This document shows, piece after piece, positions 17,614-26,905 of a stretch of 62,178 nucleotides of DNA; position 1 is the stretch's first letter; every line of letters begins with the position of its first letter. The translations under genes and the position numbers were made by a program. The stretch is from positions 1 through 62,178 of the forward strand of contig CAYTPZ010000008.1 in NCBI GenBank assembly GCA_964440095.1. The letters run 5' to 3'. Source of the DNA: JACNKJ01 sp964440095 (GTDB lineage Bacteria; Krumholzibacteriota; Krumholzibacteriia; JACNKJ01). The notes under the pieces were generated by a model. The model ran no database searches, was not told the DNA's origin, and was given only the letters and a program-made list of their open reading frames with translations.

Positions 17614-17649
17614 AATCTCTCCCCGCAGCCCAGGGGCCGCTTTCGAATG

Positions 17650-18507
17650 CTAGCCGAATCGGCCGGTAACATAGTCTTCCGTGCGCTGCTCGCGCGGGCG
17701 TGTGAAGACCTGATCGGTCTCGCCGAACTCCACCATGGTTCCCAGGTCCATGAACGCGGTGTAGTCCGATATACGCGCAGCCTGCTGCATGTTGTGCGTG
17801 ACGATGACGATGGAATATTGCTCCTTGAGTTCGAAGCAGAGATCCTCGATGCGCCCGGTGGAAATGGGATCCAGGGCCGACGCGGGTTCATCCATGAGAA
17901 TGATTTCGGGCTTCATGGCCAAAGCACGCGCAATACAAAGACGCTGCTGCTGTCCGCCCGAAAGAGAAAGACCCGATTCGTTCAGACGATCCTTCACCTC
18001 ATCCCATAGATTAGCCTGCTTAAGGCTGGTCTCTACCAGTTCAGGCGCATCCTTCTTGCCGACCTGCCCGTTGATGACGGGTCCCCAGGCGACATTTTGA
18101 AAGATGGTCTTGGGAAATGGATTGGGTTTCTGGAAAACCATACCGATGCGCGCCCGTACCTCGATCGGATCCACACCTTTTCCATACAGGTTCATACCCC
18201 GGTAAAGCACTTCACCCTTCATGCTCACGTCGGCGATGAATTCGTTCATGCGATTCAGCGAACGCAGCAGGGTGCTTTTCCCGCAACCCGAGGGCCCGAT
18301 AATGGCCGTGATGTGTTTCTCTGCAATGAGAAGGCTGGCCTTTTTCACGGCCTCGGTCTTTCCATAGAAAATGCTCAGATCGCGCGTCTCGAGAATGAGA
18401 GGCGCGTTGGGTTGCGTAAAGCCGGTGTCCCGCGTATCGGCGGAAGTGCTTTTTCTCATGTTCAGGGCCTCGCTTGTATTTCGGGCCGTAGTCGTGGCGG
18501 CGCTCAT
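17650..18507 (-). CDS. pstB: Phosphate ABC transporter ATP-binding protein
   Basis: 285 residues. Walker A is GPSGCGKSTLLRSLNRM, the signature is LSGGQQQR, and Walker B is ILMDEPASALDP. The ATG overlaps the pstA stop as ATGA. A 30- to 35-residue polar N-terminal extension (SAATTTARNTSEALN) precedes the usual start of PstB, near LETRDLSIFYG, so a later start is possible. No better ribosome site decides this. Confidence 0.95.
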   Translation of the reverse strand: MSAATTTARNTSEALNMRKSTSADTRDTGFTQPNAPLILETRDLSIFYGKTEAVKKASLLIAEKHITAIIGPSGCGKSTLLRSLNRMNEFIADVSMKGEVLYRGMNLYGKGVDPIEVRARIGMVFQKPNPFPKTIFQNVAWGPVINGQVGKKDAPELVETSLKQANLWDEVKDRLNESGLSLSGGQQQRLCIARALAMKPEIILMDEPASALDPISTGRIEDLCFELKEQYSIVIVTHNMQQAARISDYTAFMDLGTMVEFGETDQVFTRPREQRTEDYVTGRFG

Positions 18508-19382
18508 CGGCGTGTCCTCTGGGTTCGATAGCGGATGTAAACCGCCGCAGCATTCATCACAAGCAGCACCACGAGCAGCACGATAATGCCCGCCGCGGCT
18601 AGTGAGTGGAAATCTTTTTGGGGCCGAGACGTCCAGTTGAAAATTTGGATGGGCAGCGCGGTGAAGTCGTCCATGGGGCCGTCGGGCGTGAAGGCGATGT
18701 AGGTAAGCGCGCCAATCATGATGAGCGGAGCGGTCTCGCCGATGGCGCGTGATAGGGCCAGGATCACACCTGTTAGCATGCCCGGCAATGCGGAAGGAAG
18801 TACATGGTGGCGAACGGTTTGCAATCTTGTGGCGCCCAGGGCCATGGCACCCTGTCGCAACGACTGTGGCACGGCTTTAATGGCCTCGCGCGATGCGATG
18901 ATGATCACCGGCAAGATGAGCAAGCTCATGGTGAGTGCGCCGGCGAGAACGCTGCGGCCCAGACCGAAGGTTCGCACGAAGATTGCCAATCCCAAGAGGC
19001 CATACACGATGGACGGCACGCCGGCGAGATTGGCGATGTTGATCTCGATGAATGTCTTGAGGCGTCCTGGCCTGGAAAACTCTTCCAGACATACGGCGGC
19101 GGCCACGCCCACGGGCACGGAAATGACGGCGGTTAGGCTGATGAGCCAAAGGGTGCCCGCCAAGGCCGAAAGAATGCCGGCCTTATGAGGGAAGCGGGAG
19201 GAGAAGCTCGTAAGGAAATTCAGATCGAGCCAGCCGCCACCTTCGCGAAGCACGCGCGCCAATAAAATAGCGAGCAGCACGACTCCCAGACCTGTGAGGG
19301 CCGCGAAACCAATGCGTGCCAAGCGCGCCTGCTTGTGACGCTTACCCAAGTTTGAAATGCCGACCCAATTGCCCTGACTCAT
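18504..19382 (-). CDS. pstA: Phosphate ABC transporter permease
   Basis: 292 residues with about six membrane segments. The cytoplasmic loop ALSRAIGETAPLIMIG is the permease motif that contacts PstB. It overlaps pstC at its start and pstB at its end (both ATGA), so the three subunits are translated together. It forms the membrane channel with PstC. Confidence 0.95.
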   Translation of the reverse strand: MSQGNWVGISNLGKRHKQARLARIGFAALTGLGVVLLAILLARVLREGGGWLDLNFLTSFSSRFPHKAGILSALAGTLWLISLTAVISVPVGVAAAVCLEEFSRPGRLKTFIEINIANLAGVPSIVYGLLGLAIFVRTFGLGRSVLAGALTMSLLILPVIIIASREAIKAVPQSLRQGAMALGATRLQTVRHHVLPSALPGMLTGVILALSRAIGETAPLIMIGALTYIAFTPDGPMDDFTALPIQIFNWTSRPQKDFHSLAAAGIIVLLVVLLVMNAAAVYIRYRTQRTRR

Positions 19383-20290
19383 TCGTAAACCTCCTGGTAC
19401 TTCTTGAGGATGCGACTGGCCAGAATGTTCATGCCCAGGGTGATCAAAAAGAGCAGAGAGCCCACGGCGAAAATGGTCTGGTACTCCACGCCGCCGGCGG
19501 GTGTGTCACCCAGACTTACCTGAACAATGTAGGCGGTCATGGTTTGGATGCTCTCGAGCGGATTGGCCGTCAGGTTCGGAGTGGCGCCGGCGGCCAGGGT
19601 CACGGCCATGGTCTCGCCGAAGGCGCGGGAGGCCGCGAGCACGAAGGAAGCGAGAATGCCCGACAGGGCTCCCGGCACGACCACCTGTGTGGACACTTCC
19701 AATCGCGTGGCGCCGAGGGCATGTCCCGCCTGGCGCAGGGAACCGGGTCCGGCGCGAAGGGCGTCGTCGCAAAGCGATGCCACCATGGGCAGGATCATAA
19801 TGCCCACTACAACCGAAGCGCTTGCCGCGTTGAAAATCTTGGTCTGGGGCAGAATGCTACGGAGCAGGGGGGTGACGGTTGTCAAAGCAAAGTAACCGTA
19901 AACCACGGTGGGCACGCCCGCGAGAATTTCCAGGATGGGTTTCAAGATGCTGCGGGTGCGTTCACTTGCATATTCACTCAGAAAGATTGCGCTACCCAGG
20001 CCCACGGGCAGAGCGATGAGCGCAGAGCCCACCACGATCATGGTGGTGCCTCCCAGTAGTGGAAGCACACCGTAGGATCGCGGTTCAAGCAGGGGTGTCC
20101 AGGTCAGGCCGAAGAGAAAACTGAAAACCGGGACCTCTCTAAAGAAGTCCCAGGTTTCGCGGCCAAGCACCATGATGATGCCCGCCGTGGTAATAATGGA
20201 GAGGAGGGCGCTAAGAAGCAGCAGGCTTTTGATGCCCTCCTCTCCGGGTCGACGCCGCTTGGCGAATCGGAGGTCGATTGTGTCTCTCAT
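19379..20290 (-). CDS. pstC: Phosphate ABC transporter permease
   Basis: 303 residues. A short cytoplasmic N-terminus with basic residues (RFAKRRRPGEEG) is followed by about six membrane segments and the coupling motif AASRAFGETMAVTLAAG. It pairs with PstA as the channel for phosphate brought by PstS. The start lies 34 bases after the pstS stop. Confidence 0.95.
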   Translation of the reverse strand: MRDTIDLRFAKRRRPGEEGIKSLLLLSALLSIITTAGIIMVLGRETWDFFREVPVFSFLFGLTWTPLLEPRSYGVLPLLGGTTMIVVGSALIALPVGLGSAIFLSEYASERTRSILKPILEILAGVPTVVYGYFALTTVTPLLRSILPQTKIFNAASASVVVGIMILPMVASLCDDALRAGPGSLRQAGHALGATRLEVSTQVVVPGALSGILASFVLAASRAFGETMAVTLAAGATPNLTANPLESIQTMTAYIVQVSLGDTPAGGVEYQTIFAVGSLLFLITLGMNILASRILKKYQEVYE

Positions 20291-20324
20291 TTCCTCTTCC
20301 CAGCCGCGTCTAAGAAATGCTTTC

Positions 20325-21317
20325 CTACCAACTCAGAATCTCGCTGATGCTGTGGTCGCCACTCTTGGCCTTCTCGGTGTTGAAAACCGAGCCGGTCTTC
20401 AGTTCCGTGAACTTGGCCATGGCCAGCTCGTAAGCTTCATCAGGCAGCGCCACATAGCCGACTTCGGCGGACAAAGTCGCCGCGTGTTCCATGTAGAACT
20501 TGATGAAGGCCTGTATCTCAGCGCGCGCAGCAGCAGGCTTGTTGACGTAGATGAAGAGGGGACGGCTCAGCGGTGCATAGCTGCCGATGTTGATCGTGGT
20601 CTCGGAGGGAAGCACCGGTCCGGCGCCGCCGTCGATGGGCACGAGCTTGAGCTTGTCCTTGTTCTCTTCATAGTAAGCGTAGCCGAAGTATCCTAGAGCG
20701 GCCCTGTCGCCGGCGATTCCGGTCACGAGAACGTTGTCGTCCGCGCTCGCGGTGTAGTCGGGACGACAGACCTGGCTCTTACCGTTCACCACTTCGGTGA
20801 AGTAGTCGAAGGTACCCGAGTCCACATCGGGGCCGTAGAGCGTGATGGGTTCGGCGGGCCAGCTGGCGCGCACATCTTTCCAGGTCTTCACGGTGCTGCC
20901 GGGCTGCCAGATCTTGTGCAGCTCGTCGATGGACATGTAGTCGACCCAGTCATTGGCCGGATTGACCAGAACCGAAAGCCCGTCGAAGGCCACGGGGATC
21001 TCGATGAACTCCATGCCCGCTTCCTCGGCCATCTTGACTTCCTTCCCCTTGATGGGTCGCGAGGCATCGTTGATGTCCGTCTCGCCCGCGAGGAACTTTT
21101 TGAAGCCGCCGCCCGTGCCTGAGATGCCCACGGTCACGCGCAGGCCGCGATGGAGATTCTGAAACTCCTCGCCCACGGCCTCGGTGATGGGAAATACCGT
21201 GCTCGAGCCGTCAACACGGACCGCTCCGGTCAGACCCGAATCTTTTCCCCCGTCCTTCTCGCCGCAAGCGGAGAGAAACAGAACGGGTAGAATCGCCAGT
21301 AAAAAGACTCGCTTCAT
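20325..21317 (-). CDS. pstS: Phosphate-binding lipoprotein
   Basis: 330 residues. The signal peptide ends in a lipobox (FLSACGEK, Cys18), so the mature protein is membrane-anchored. The phosphate site is visible in VDGSSTVFPIT, GTGGGFKKF, INDASRPIK and DVDSGTFDYF. It captures phosphate after it crosses the outer membrane through the porin encoded directly upstream. The 39-base gap between porin and pstS holds the ribosome site and no promoter, so both are probably in one transcript. Confidence 0.95.
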   Translation of the reverse strand: MKRVFLLAILPVLFLSACGEKDGGKDSGLTGAVRVDGSSTVFPITEAVGEEFQNLHRGLRVTVGISGTGGGFKKFLAGETDINDASRPIKGKEVKMAEEAGMEFIEIPVAFDGLSVLVNPANDWVDYMSIDELHKIWQPGSTVKTWKDVRASWPAEPITLYGPDVDSGTFDYFTEVVNGKSQVCRPDYTASADDNVLVTGIAGDRAALGYFGYAYYEENKDKLKLVPIDGGAGPVLPSETTINIGSYAPLSRPLFIYVNKPAAARAEIQAFIKFYMEHAATLSAEVGYVALPDEAYELAMAKFTELKTGSVFNTEKAKSGDHSISEILSW

Positions 21318-21356
21318 CTCATCACTCCTTCACGCCCGATCAGGGGCGGATTCGGT

Positions 21357-22343
21357 TTAGATTTTTCCGTAGAAAGTCAGAACGAATTCCGACTCACTAT
21401 CGACGCCATCAGCTTCGTAACTGGTCACGCGGAAACTGGGCTGGACGAAGAAGTTCTCGTGAGCTTCCAAGTCGAGGCCGAAGAGCATGAAGTTGTGGCT
21501 GTCATTGTCGGTGTCCACGTCGGGGTCGACCATGTCGTAGCGACCCATGACGTAGGCGCCCTCGGTGATGGGAGCGCGACCAAAGACCGAAATGCCGCTG
21601 CTCTTCAGATCGTCGGCGTTACCATTGGTGTACATGCCGTACTGGCCATAGAGCTCGAAGGCGCCCGCATCGTATCCGACCAAACCTTCGAAGTAGGTGT
21701 TGGCTTCGGTCAGGTTGCCACCGGGGGTGTTACTGGTGAAGAGACCGGCCAGGTAGAGGCCGGGAACCGGCTGGAAGGCCAGGCGGCCGGCGAAACCGAT
21801 GCCGTCCTTGGCCACGGGCTTTTTGTAGCCGTTGCCGTTATTGAGGTCGAAGAAGTATTCCACGGTGCCGTCGGCGGCCTTGCCCTGAAGGCCGATGCCC
21901 AGCTGCGCGGCCTCGGTCCACTCGTTCATGTCGGCCATGGTCTTGGCCACGGAGCGGTAGTGCCAGCGGCCCTCAACCCAAGCGCGGGTCTTGGGGCTGT
22001 GCAGTCCGAAGATCAGCTTCGATCCTGGGATCAGCATGCACTTGCGCTGAACGTAGGCGTATTTGGTAAAGGTGTTGAGGTTGCCGGTCTCATCGCTGAA
22101 TTTCACGTCGCTGGTGTAGCGGAACATCACGTCGCCCCAGCTCTTCTTCACCGTGAGATAGCTCCGGCGAAGCTGCCAGCCGCGGGTGGCGTCGTCACCT
22201 TTATCGGCACCGTCGGTGGTATTGACGAAATAGTCGTAGTAGAAGGTGGCACCGACCTTAGTCGTGGATTCACCGGCCCAGGAAAGGGAAGCCATGGCCG
22301 CCATTGCGACCGCCACGCTGAGGATGCGCAGGTACAATTTCAT
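21357..22343 (-). CDS. OprP/OprO-like outer-membrane porin
   Basis: 328 residues from the ATG at 22343, which has GAGGAC at a good distance and begins the signal peptide (MKLYLRILSVAVAMAAMASLSWAG). The body alternates aromatic and polar residues as in beta-barrels and contains LRRSYLTVKKSWGDVMFRYT and FAGRLAFQPVPG, like phosphate-selective porins. It ends in a short barrel strand (EFVLTFYGKI). Lying first in the pst operon behind a Pho-box-like element, it very likely lets phosphate into the periplasm under starvation. Selectivity cannot be read from the sequence. Confidence 0.82.
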   Translation of the reverse strand: MKLYLRILSVAVAMAAMASLSWAGESTTKVGATFYYDYFVNTTDGADKGDDATRGWQLRRSYLTVKKSWGDVMFRYTSDVKFSDETGNLNTFTKYAYVQRKCMLIPGSKLIFGLHSPKTRAWVEGRWHYRSVAKTMADMNEWTEAAQLGIGLQGKAADGTVEYFFDLNNGNGYKKPVAKDGIGFAGRLAFQPVPGLYLAGLFTSNTPGGNLTEANTYFEGLVGYDAGAFELYGQYGMYTNGNADDLKSSGISVFGRAPITEGAYVMGRYDMVDPDVDTDNDSHNFMLFGLDLEAHENFFVQPSFRVTSYEADGVDSESEFVLTFYGKI

Positions 22344-22408
22344 TTTCGTCCTCGTTTGTTTAAAGGTCCTCTGGCTGAACGCCAAGCACCGGCAATGTGG
22401 TTTATCTA

Positions 22409-22437
22409 CGTGAAGATTGGATAAAGGCGGGGTAAAG
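22409..22437 (-). promoter_or_regulatory. Pho-box-like element: three 7-base repeats with 11-bp period
   Basis: On the minus strand: CTTTACC-N4-CTTTATC-N4-CTTCACG. PhoB-family regulators in several phyla bind 7-base direct repeats separated by four bases. The element lies 66 bases upstream of the porin start, between phoR and the porin-pst-phoU operon, so it is the expected control point for the regulon. Confidence 0.7.
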
Positions 22438-22451
22438 ATCGACTGGGACGA

Positions 22452-24230
22452 CTAGGAAGCCAGGGGGAGGCGCAGGCGGAAGCGGCTGCCCCGCCCGGGC
22501 TCGCTTTCCACGGAAATCTCGCCGCCGTGGCTGAGCACCGTGTGTTTGACGATGGATAGGCCCAGTCCCGTGCCGCCGAGCTCACGGCTGCGGGCCTTGT
22601 CCACTCGATAGAAGCGCTCGAAAATGCGCACCTGGTCTTCGGGCTCGATGCCGATACCGGAATCCGCCATCTCCACAAGGGCTTGCCCTTCAAGAGCTTC
22701 GGCGCGAAGCGTTACCTTGCCGCCCTCGGGTGTGTACTTCAGGGCGTTGTCGAGCAGATTGTCCAAAGCCTGGCGCAGGGCGTTTCGATCACCCATCACA
22801 GGTAAAGCGAGTTGCGGAAGCTCCGCGGCAAGTTCGATATTCTTGGCCTCGGCGGCGGCCTGCTGGTCGGCGATGCACTCCTTGGCCAGGGCCGCTAGAT
22901 CCAGAGCCTCCATCTCGAAATGGGCGCGATCATCTTCCAGGCGCGAAAGGGAAAGCAGGTCGCCCACCAATTCCGAGAGACGTCCCACCTGCTTGTTGAG
23001 CTTCTCCAGGAAACGCTCGCGGGTTTCAGGGCTCATCTGGGGATCGTCGTGCAGGGTTTCGGCCAGACCGCGAATCACAGTGAGAGGTGTTTTCAACTCG
23101 TGGGAAGCGTTGGCGATGAAATCGCGGCGAATCGCCTCGAGCTGTCGAAGTTCGGTGACCTCGTTGAGCACAAGCACCGCACCCTGAGGACGACCATCTT
23201 CGGAAGGCAAAGGCGAAGCCTTCAGTTCGATGATCCGCGGGCGCTCCTCGTTCACCAGAAAAATCTCACGTCGCAGGAATCGATTCTCTCCTATGGCCTC
23301 GGTCAGCAACTCGCAGGCCTCGGCGACGCGGCTGCATTCCCAAAGAGGCCGGCCCTGATCCGCTTGCGCATCGAGTCGCAGAAGCTCGGCGGCAAGTCCG
23401 TTCACCATGAGGATGCGCTCATCGCCGTCCACGGCGAGCAGGCCCTCGTTGATGCCGGCAAGAATCGCGGCGAGTTTGTTACGTTCGCCGGTGATGGCGC
23501 TCATTCGCTCGTCGAGTTGCTCTTCCATGGAATTGAAGGCTGTGGCCAGTTCACGCATTTCAATGCTGCCGCGGCCTTCCGGCGCGCGACCATGACTTCG
23601 CCCTGCCGCCATGTTTTGAGCCAGCTGGGTCATGCTTCGAAGCGGCGCCGTGCTGCGGCGCGCAAGGAGCAGTCCTATAAAAAGCGCTAAAATGCTGGCC
23701 AGGGCGGCGCTGAGTAGAATCATTTTTCGTGATTCACTCTGCCGCTGCTGAATACCTGTAAGAGGCATGGATGTGCGCACAAAGCCGAGAGTCTGTCCAT
23801 TCATCTGAACGGGGATGGCCAGGTAGAGCATTTCCACGCCGAGGGTTTGACTGTAACGGGTTACCGTTCCCTGGCCGTGGCTGAGTGCATCGAGTACTTC
23901 GGGTCGGCGATGATGGGGATCCATGCTCGACGGATCCTCTTCGGAGTCGGCAAGCACGCGACCGTCGGCGGCGATGAGGGTGAATCGGGTATTCGTTTCC
24001 CGGCCGAGCTTGTTCACACTGGCGGCGAGAGCATCCTCGGATTCGCCGCTCATGGCGGGCAAGGAAAGCTCGCGAAGTATGTAGGCTTCACGCAGCAGGG
24101 TTAGCTTGATTTCAGCAAGGGATTCACGCTGCACAAGGCTCGACACGAAGATGAAGGCCGTAATCGACGCCAGAAAAATGAGCAGGATGTATCCTGCGTA
24201 GAGTCGCCAGATGAAGCGAGTGGGCTGCAT
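22452..24230 (-). CDS. phoR: Sensor histidine kinase of the phosphate regulon, PhoR-like
   Basis: 592 residues. Two membrane segments (about 10-32 and 170-190) flank an extracytoplasmic sensor domain. Then come a HAMP linker (about 190-245), a PAS domain (about 250-360), the phospho-acceptor His377 in ASHELKTPL, and an ATPase domain with NLLDNALKYT, DSGIGI and GTGLGLSIV. The layout with a large periplasmic domain resembles the B. subtilis-type PhoR rather than the E. coli one. It lies 26 bases after phoB and directly before the Pho box. Confidence 0.92.
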   Translation of the reverse strand: MQPTRFIWRLYAGYILLIFLASITAFIFVSSLVQRESLAEIKLTLLREAYILRELSLPAMSGESEDALAASVNKLGRETNTRFTLIAADGRVLADSEEDPSSMDPHHRRPEVLDALSHGQGTVTRYSQTLGVEMLYLAIPVQMNGQTLGFVRTSMPLTGIQQRQSESRKMILLSAALASILALFIGLLLARRSTAPLRSMTQLAQNMAAGRSHGRAPEGRGSIEMRELATAFNSMEEQLDERMSAITGERNKLAAILAGINEGLLAVDGDERILMVNGLAAELLRLDAQADQGRPLWECSRVAEACELLTEAIGENRFLRREIFLVNEERPRIIELKASPLPSEDGRPQGAVLVLNEVTELRQLEAIRRDFIANASHELKTPLTVIRGLAETLHDDPQMSPETRERFLEKLNKQVGRLSELVGDLLSLSRLEDDRAHFEMEALDLAALAKECIADQQAAAEAKNIELAAELPQLALPVMGDRNALRQALDNLLDNALKYTPEGGKVTLRAEALEGQALVEMADSGIGIEPEDQVRIFERFYRVDKARSRELGGTGLGLSIVKHTVLSHGGEISVESEPGRGSRFRLRLPLAS

Positions 24231-24256
24231 TCAGGTCTCCCATTTGTCGGGCGGGC

Positions 24257-24955
24257 TTAAAGCTCGCCCCCCCGGAAGCGATAACCCACTCCCCGGAGAG
24301 TTTCGATGCGCTCGCGATGATCGCCAAGCTTTTTCCTGATGGATCTAATATGCACGTCGATGTTTCGGTCTACGACGATGGCGTCCTCGCCGATGACGCG
24401 GCTTAGAAGCTGTTGCCGCGTAAAGGCCCGACCCGGGTAGCGCGCCAGGAATTCAAGCAGGCGAAATTCCGTGGCGGTGAAGTCGGTGCTATCATCGTTC
24501 AACAGAATTTCATGTTTCACCGGATCCACGATCAAACCGGGATGGCTCAGCCGCTCGGCAGCCGCGACATCGTCTTTACGCGATCTACGCCTGAGCACGG
24601 CCCGCACTCGCGCCGCCAATTCGCGTGGGCTGAAAGGTTTCGCCAGATAGTCGTCGGCGCCCAACTCTAGCCCGGTGACCACGTCGCTTTCCTCGCCCTT
24701 GGCCGACACGAATATAATGGGGATGTCCTCGGTAACCGCGTCGCGCTTAAGGCGACGACAGACTTCAAGGCCGTCGAGACCGGGAAGCATGATATCCAGT
24801 AGAATCAGATCGGGATCCTGGCTGCGCGCCTGCTCAAGCGCGAACTCCCCGTCGGCGGCCTGCAGAACCTGAAACCCTTCCTGACTCAACTTGTAGTCGA
24901 TGAGTTCGAGGATGTCGGCCTCGTCCTCCACAACCAAGATCTTCTCGCGCGGCAT
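24257..24955 (-). CDS. phoB: Response regulator, PhoB-like (OmpR family)
   Basis: 232 residues from the ATG at 24955, which follows GAGG at seven bases and begins the usual MPREKILVVEDE. The receiver has the acidic pocket (VVEDE), the phospho-acceptor Asp54 (LLDIMLPG), Ser (FVSAK) and Lys (YLAKPFSPREL). The C-terminal winged helix carries VDRNIDVHIRSIRKKLG and GVGYRF. It should bind the 7+4 repeats before the porin gene and possibly its own promoter. Confidence 0.94.
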   Translation of the reverse strand: MPREKILVVEDEADILELIDYKLSQEGFQVLQAADGEFALEQARSQDPDLILLDIMLPGLDGLEVCRRLKRDAVTEDIPIIFVSAKGEESDVVTGLELGADDYLAKPFSPRELAARVRAVLRRRSRKDDVAAAERLSHPGLIVDPVKHEILLNDDSTDFTATEFRLLEFLARYPGRAFTRQQLLSRVIGEDAIVVDRNIDVHIRSIRKKLGDHRERIETLRGVGYRFRGGEL

Positions 24956-24983
24956 CTGGCACCTCGTGGCTTGCGATGCTCCC

Positions 24984-25013
24984 ATTAAGGCGGGGAAAGA
25001 TGGCTTTTGTCAA
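24984..25013 (-). promoter_or_regulatory. Promoter for phoB-phoR
   Basis: Minus strand TTGACA (25013-25008), 18 bases, CTTAAT (24989-24984). The spacer ends in CTTTCCCCGCC, which resembles the first repeat and spacer of the Pho box at 22409-22437, so autoregulation by PhoB is possible but weakly supported. Confidence 0.55.
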
Positions 25014-25046
25014 TTGCGCGAAGGGATATTTGCAGGAACTTAATGT

Positions 25047-25074
25047 GTCGCCAGTCGCCAGTCGCCAGTCACCA
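25047..25074. repeat. Tandem heptamer (GTCGCCA)x3 + GTCACCA
   Basis: Four contiguous 7-base units between the phoB promoter and the terminator of the subtilase gene. On the other strand the unit is TGGCGAC, a rotation of CTGGCGA, the same heptamer that occurs at 30290-30303 and, in degenerate form, at 56514-56541. Confidence 0.8.
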
Positions 25075-25075
25075 G

Positions 25076-25105
25076 AAAAAACCCACCTCCGAAATCGAAG
25101 GTGGG
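25076..25105 (-). terminator. Intrinsic terminator of the subtilase gene
   Basis: Minus strand: CCCACCT, a ten-base loop, AGGTGGG, then six T. It lies 22 bases after the stop codon. Confidence 0.8.
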
Positions 25106-25126
25106 CTTCATGCATTGGGCCGATGG

Positions 25127-26773
25127 CTATTTCAGAAGGACCAGCTTTTCAAGATCCTCTTCTTCAATGCTATTGAGCTTCGCGAAGTATACTCCGCTGG
25201 ACATAAGCTGCCCCGCATCGTCGCGGCCGTTCCACTCGGCGGCATGTTCGCCGGATTCGAATTCGCCGTCGGCAAGCACCCGCAGCAATCGGCCCGAGGC
25301 GTCATAAATGGTCAGGCGTGCGGGACCATCCGTATCCAGGTTGAAGCGAATGGTGGTCTTAGGATTGAAGGGATTGGGCCAGTTTCCGCGAATGCCGAAT
25401 GCGTCGGCCTGTTCCGGTACGCCGGTGCCGAGGCCTAGAACGGCTTCATAGGCGTTCACCTTCACGCCGATGGGCTGGTCATAGTTCACATTGTCGCCGG
25501 TGTTCTTGAGGTGGGCGTCCATGTCATCGCTATCCATGTAGGCGGCGGCCGATTTCACAAGCCCCACAACGCCGGCCACCATGGGGCAGGCCATGGAGGT
25601 TCCGTCGCAGTACATGTAGGGATTCACGCCGTCCCACTCGTAGTTGAGCATGAAGATCAGGCCCGTCAAGAAGTCCACCTCGTAGTTGTCCATGATGGTC
25701 GACCAGATGTGCTCGCCCGGCGCCGCGACGTCGACCCAATTCCCGTAGGTCGAGAAGGATGCGCGCTGGTTGGACGAGTTCGTTGCGCCCACGCTGATCA
25801 CGTGATCCAACCCGGCGGGGTACATGACGGCGCTGGTGTTGTTGTTGCCGGCCGCGGCCACGCAGACAACGCCGGCCGCGAAGGCGTCGTCGACCAGGGC
25901 TTGCATGAATCCGAAGTCGGAGAAGTTGCCGCCGAAGCTCATGGAAATCACGCCCGCGCCGTTATCGATGGCGTAGTTGAAGGCCTGGGTCACCGAAGCC
26001 ACCGAGAAGGGCTCCGCTCCGCCGGTGAGTTTGAGGCCCATGAGTTTGCAACTCCAACCCGTGCCCGCCACGCCGGCGCCGTTGTTTGTGGCCGCCGAGG
26101 CGATGCCGCCGCAGTGCGTGCCGTGAAATCCCACATCCAGGCCGCCCTCGATGTAGGGCTCGGGACGCGGATCGTTGTCGTTGCTCCCGCAATCCCATCC
26201 GTAGATATCGTCGATGAATCCGTTGGCGTCGTCGTCCACACCGTTGCCGGCGATCTCACCCGGATTCTGCCATGCGTTTGCGCTAATGTCGGGGTGGCTC
26301 CAGTCGAGCCCCGTATCCAAGATGGCGATCACCGAACCGGGGTCGCCAGTGTTCACATCCCAGGCCTGGGTCAGTTTGATGCCGGCCGAGGGATTCGTGA
26401 CCGCCCACTGGTTCGAGAGGTAGTAGTCGTTAGGAGTAACAAAGGGATGCATGAGCCAGTTTGGAGAGACGGCCTGGAAAAGCCCCGTCTCCGCGAGATC
26501 GTTGCGGGCGGCCATCACATCGAGATTGACGGGGCCGCGGTAGCGCAGATAACGAGTGTCGCGTTCGCTGAGTTCGCCGCTGCGCTGGCTGATAAACTGG
26601 CCGTTGTCCAGCCCGTGTCGTGCCAGTACCGGCGCCAAGCTCGGTGCGTGTTGTGGCAAGAGAGCTGAACTATCATGTAAAACAACGAGTACTTCTCCCG
26701 GCACGAACTCGGCGGCGGTGGCGAAAATGGGTAATGCGGCCAGGCAGAATACGGCAACGACGAACCTCTTCAT
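25127..26773 (-). CDS. Secreted subtilisin-like serine protease with FlgD-like C-terminal domain
   Basis: 548 residues from the ATG at 26773, chosen because GGGAGG precedes it and a signal peptide follows (MKRFVVAVFCLAALPIFATAA). An inhibitor-like propeptide (about 22-110) is followed by the S8 domain. Its triad is Asp153 (ILDTGLDWSHPD), His217 (HGTHCGG) and Ser393 (GTSMACP), with the oxyanion Asn in AAGNNN. The C-terminal 80 residues are the NWPNPFNPKTTIRF...AEWNGRDD...GVYFAKL domain ending KLVLLK. It should be an active extracellular or surface protease. Four proteins in the window share this C-terminal class. Confidence 0.93.
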   Translation of the reverse strand: MKRFVVAVFCLAALPIFATAAEFVPGEVLVVLHDSSALLPQHAPSLAPVLARHGLDNGQFISQRSGELSERDTRYLRYRGPVNLDVMAARNDLAETGLFQAVSPNWLMHPFVTPNDYYLSNQWAVTNPSAGIKLTQAWDVNTGDPGSVIAILDTGLDWSHPDISANAWQNPGEIAGNGVDDDANGFIDDIYGWDCGSNDNDPRPEPYIEGGLDVGFHGTHCGGIASAATNNGAGVAGTGWSCKLMGLKLTGGAEPFSVASVTQAFNYAIDNGAGVISMSFGGNFSDFGFMQALVDDAFAAGVVCVAAAGNNNTSAVMYPAGLDHVISVGATNSSNQRASFSTYGNWVDVAAPGEHIWSTIMDNYEVDFLTGLIFMLNYEWDGVNPYMYCDGTSMACPMVAGVVGLVKSAAAYMDSDDMDAHLKNTGDNVNYDQPIGVKVNAYEAVLGLGTGVPEQADAFGIRGNWPNPFNPKTTIRFNLDTDGPARLTIYDASGRLLRVLADGEFESGEHAAEWNGRDDAGQLMSSGVYFAKLNSIEEEDLEKLVLLK

Positions 26774-26837
26774 GGCTTCCTCCCAATGACTGATTTCTAT
26801 GATCATCGATTGTATCATAGGGTGATGGTCATGCACA

Positions 26838-26868
26838 CAAAAAACCCCTCCCCGCGTGGGGAGGGGTT
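26838..26868 (-). terminator. Intrinsic terminator of the DWSTVKALY-tailed gene
   Basis: Minus strand: AACCCCTCCCC, a four-base loop, GGGGAGGGGTT, then a T-run. It follows the stop at 26906 by about 37 bases and separates that gene from the subtilase gene. Confidence 0.85.
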
Positions 26869-26905
26869 CATGTCTTAAGCCTGAGGCATAGAGCCTTTAC
26901 TCATT

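Noticed and set aside
25511..26668. 385-codon open frame opposite the subtilase
   Set aside because: The subtilase triad and signal peptide are intact; the antisense product looks like a random His/Val/Ala-rich shadow.
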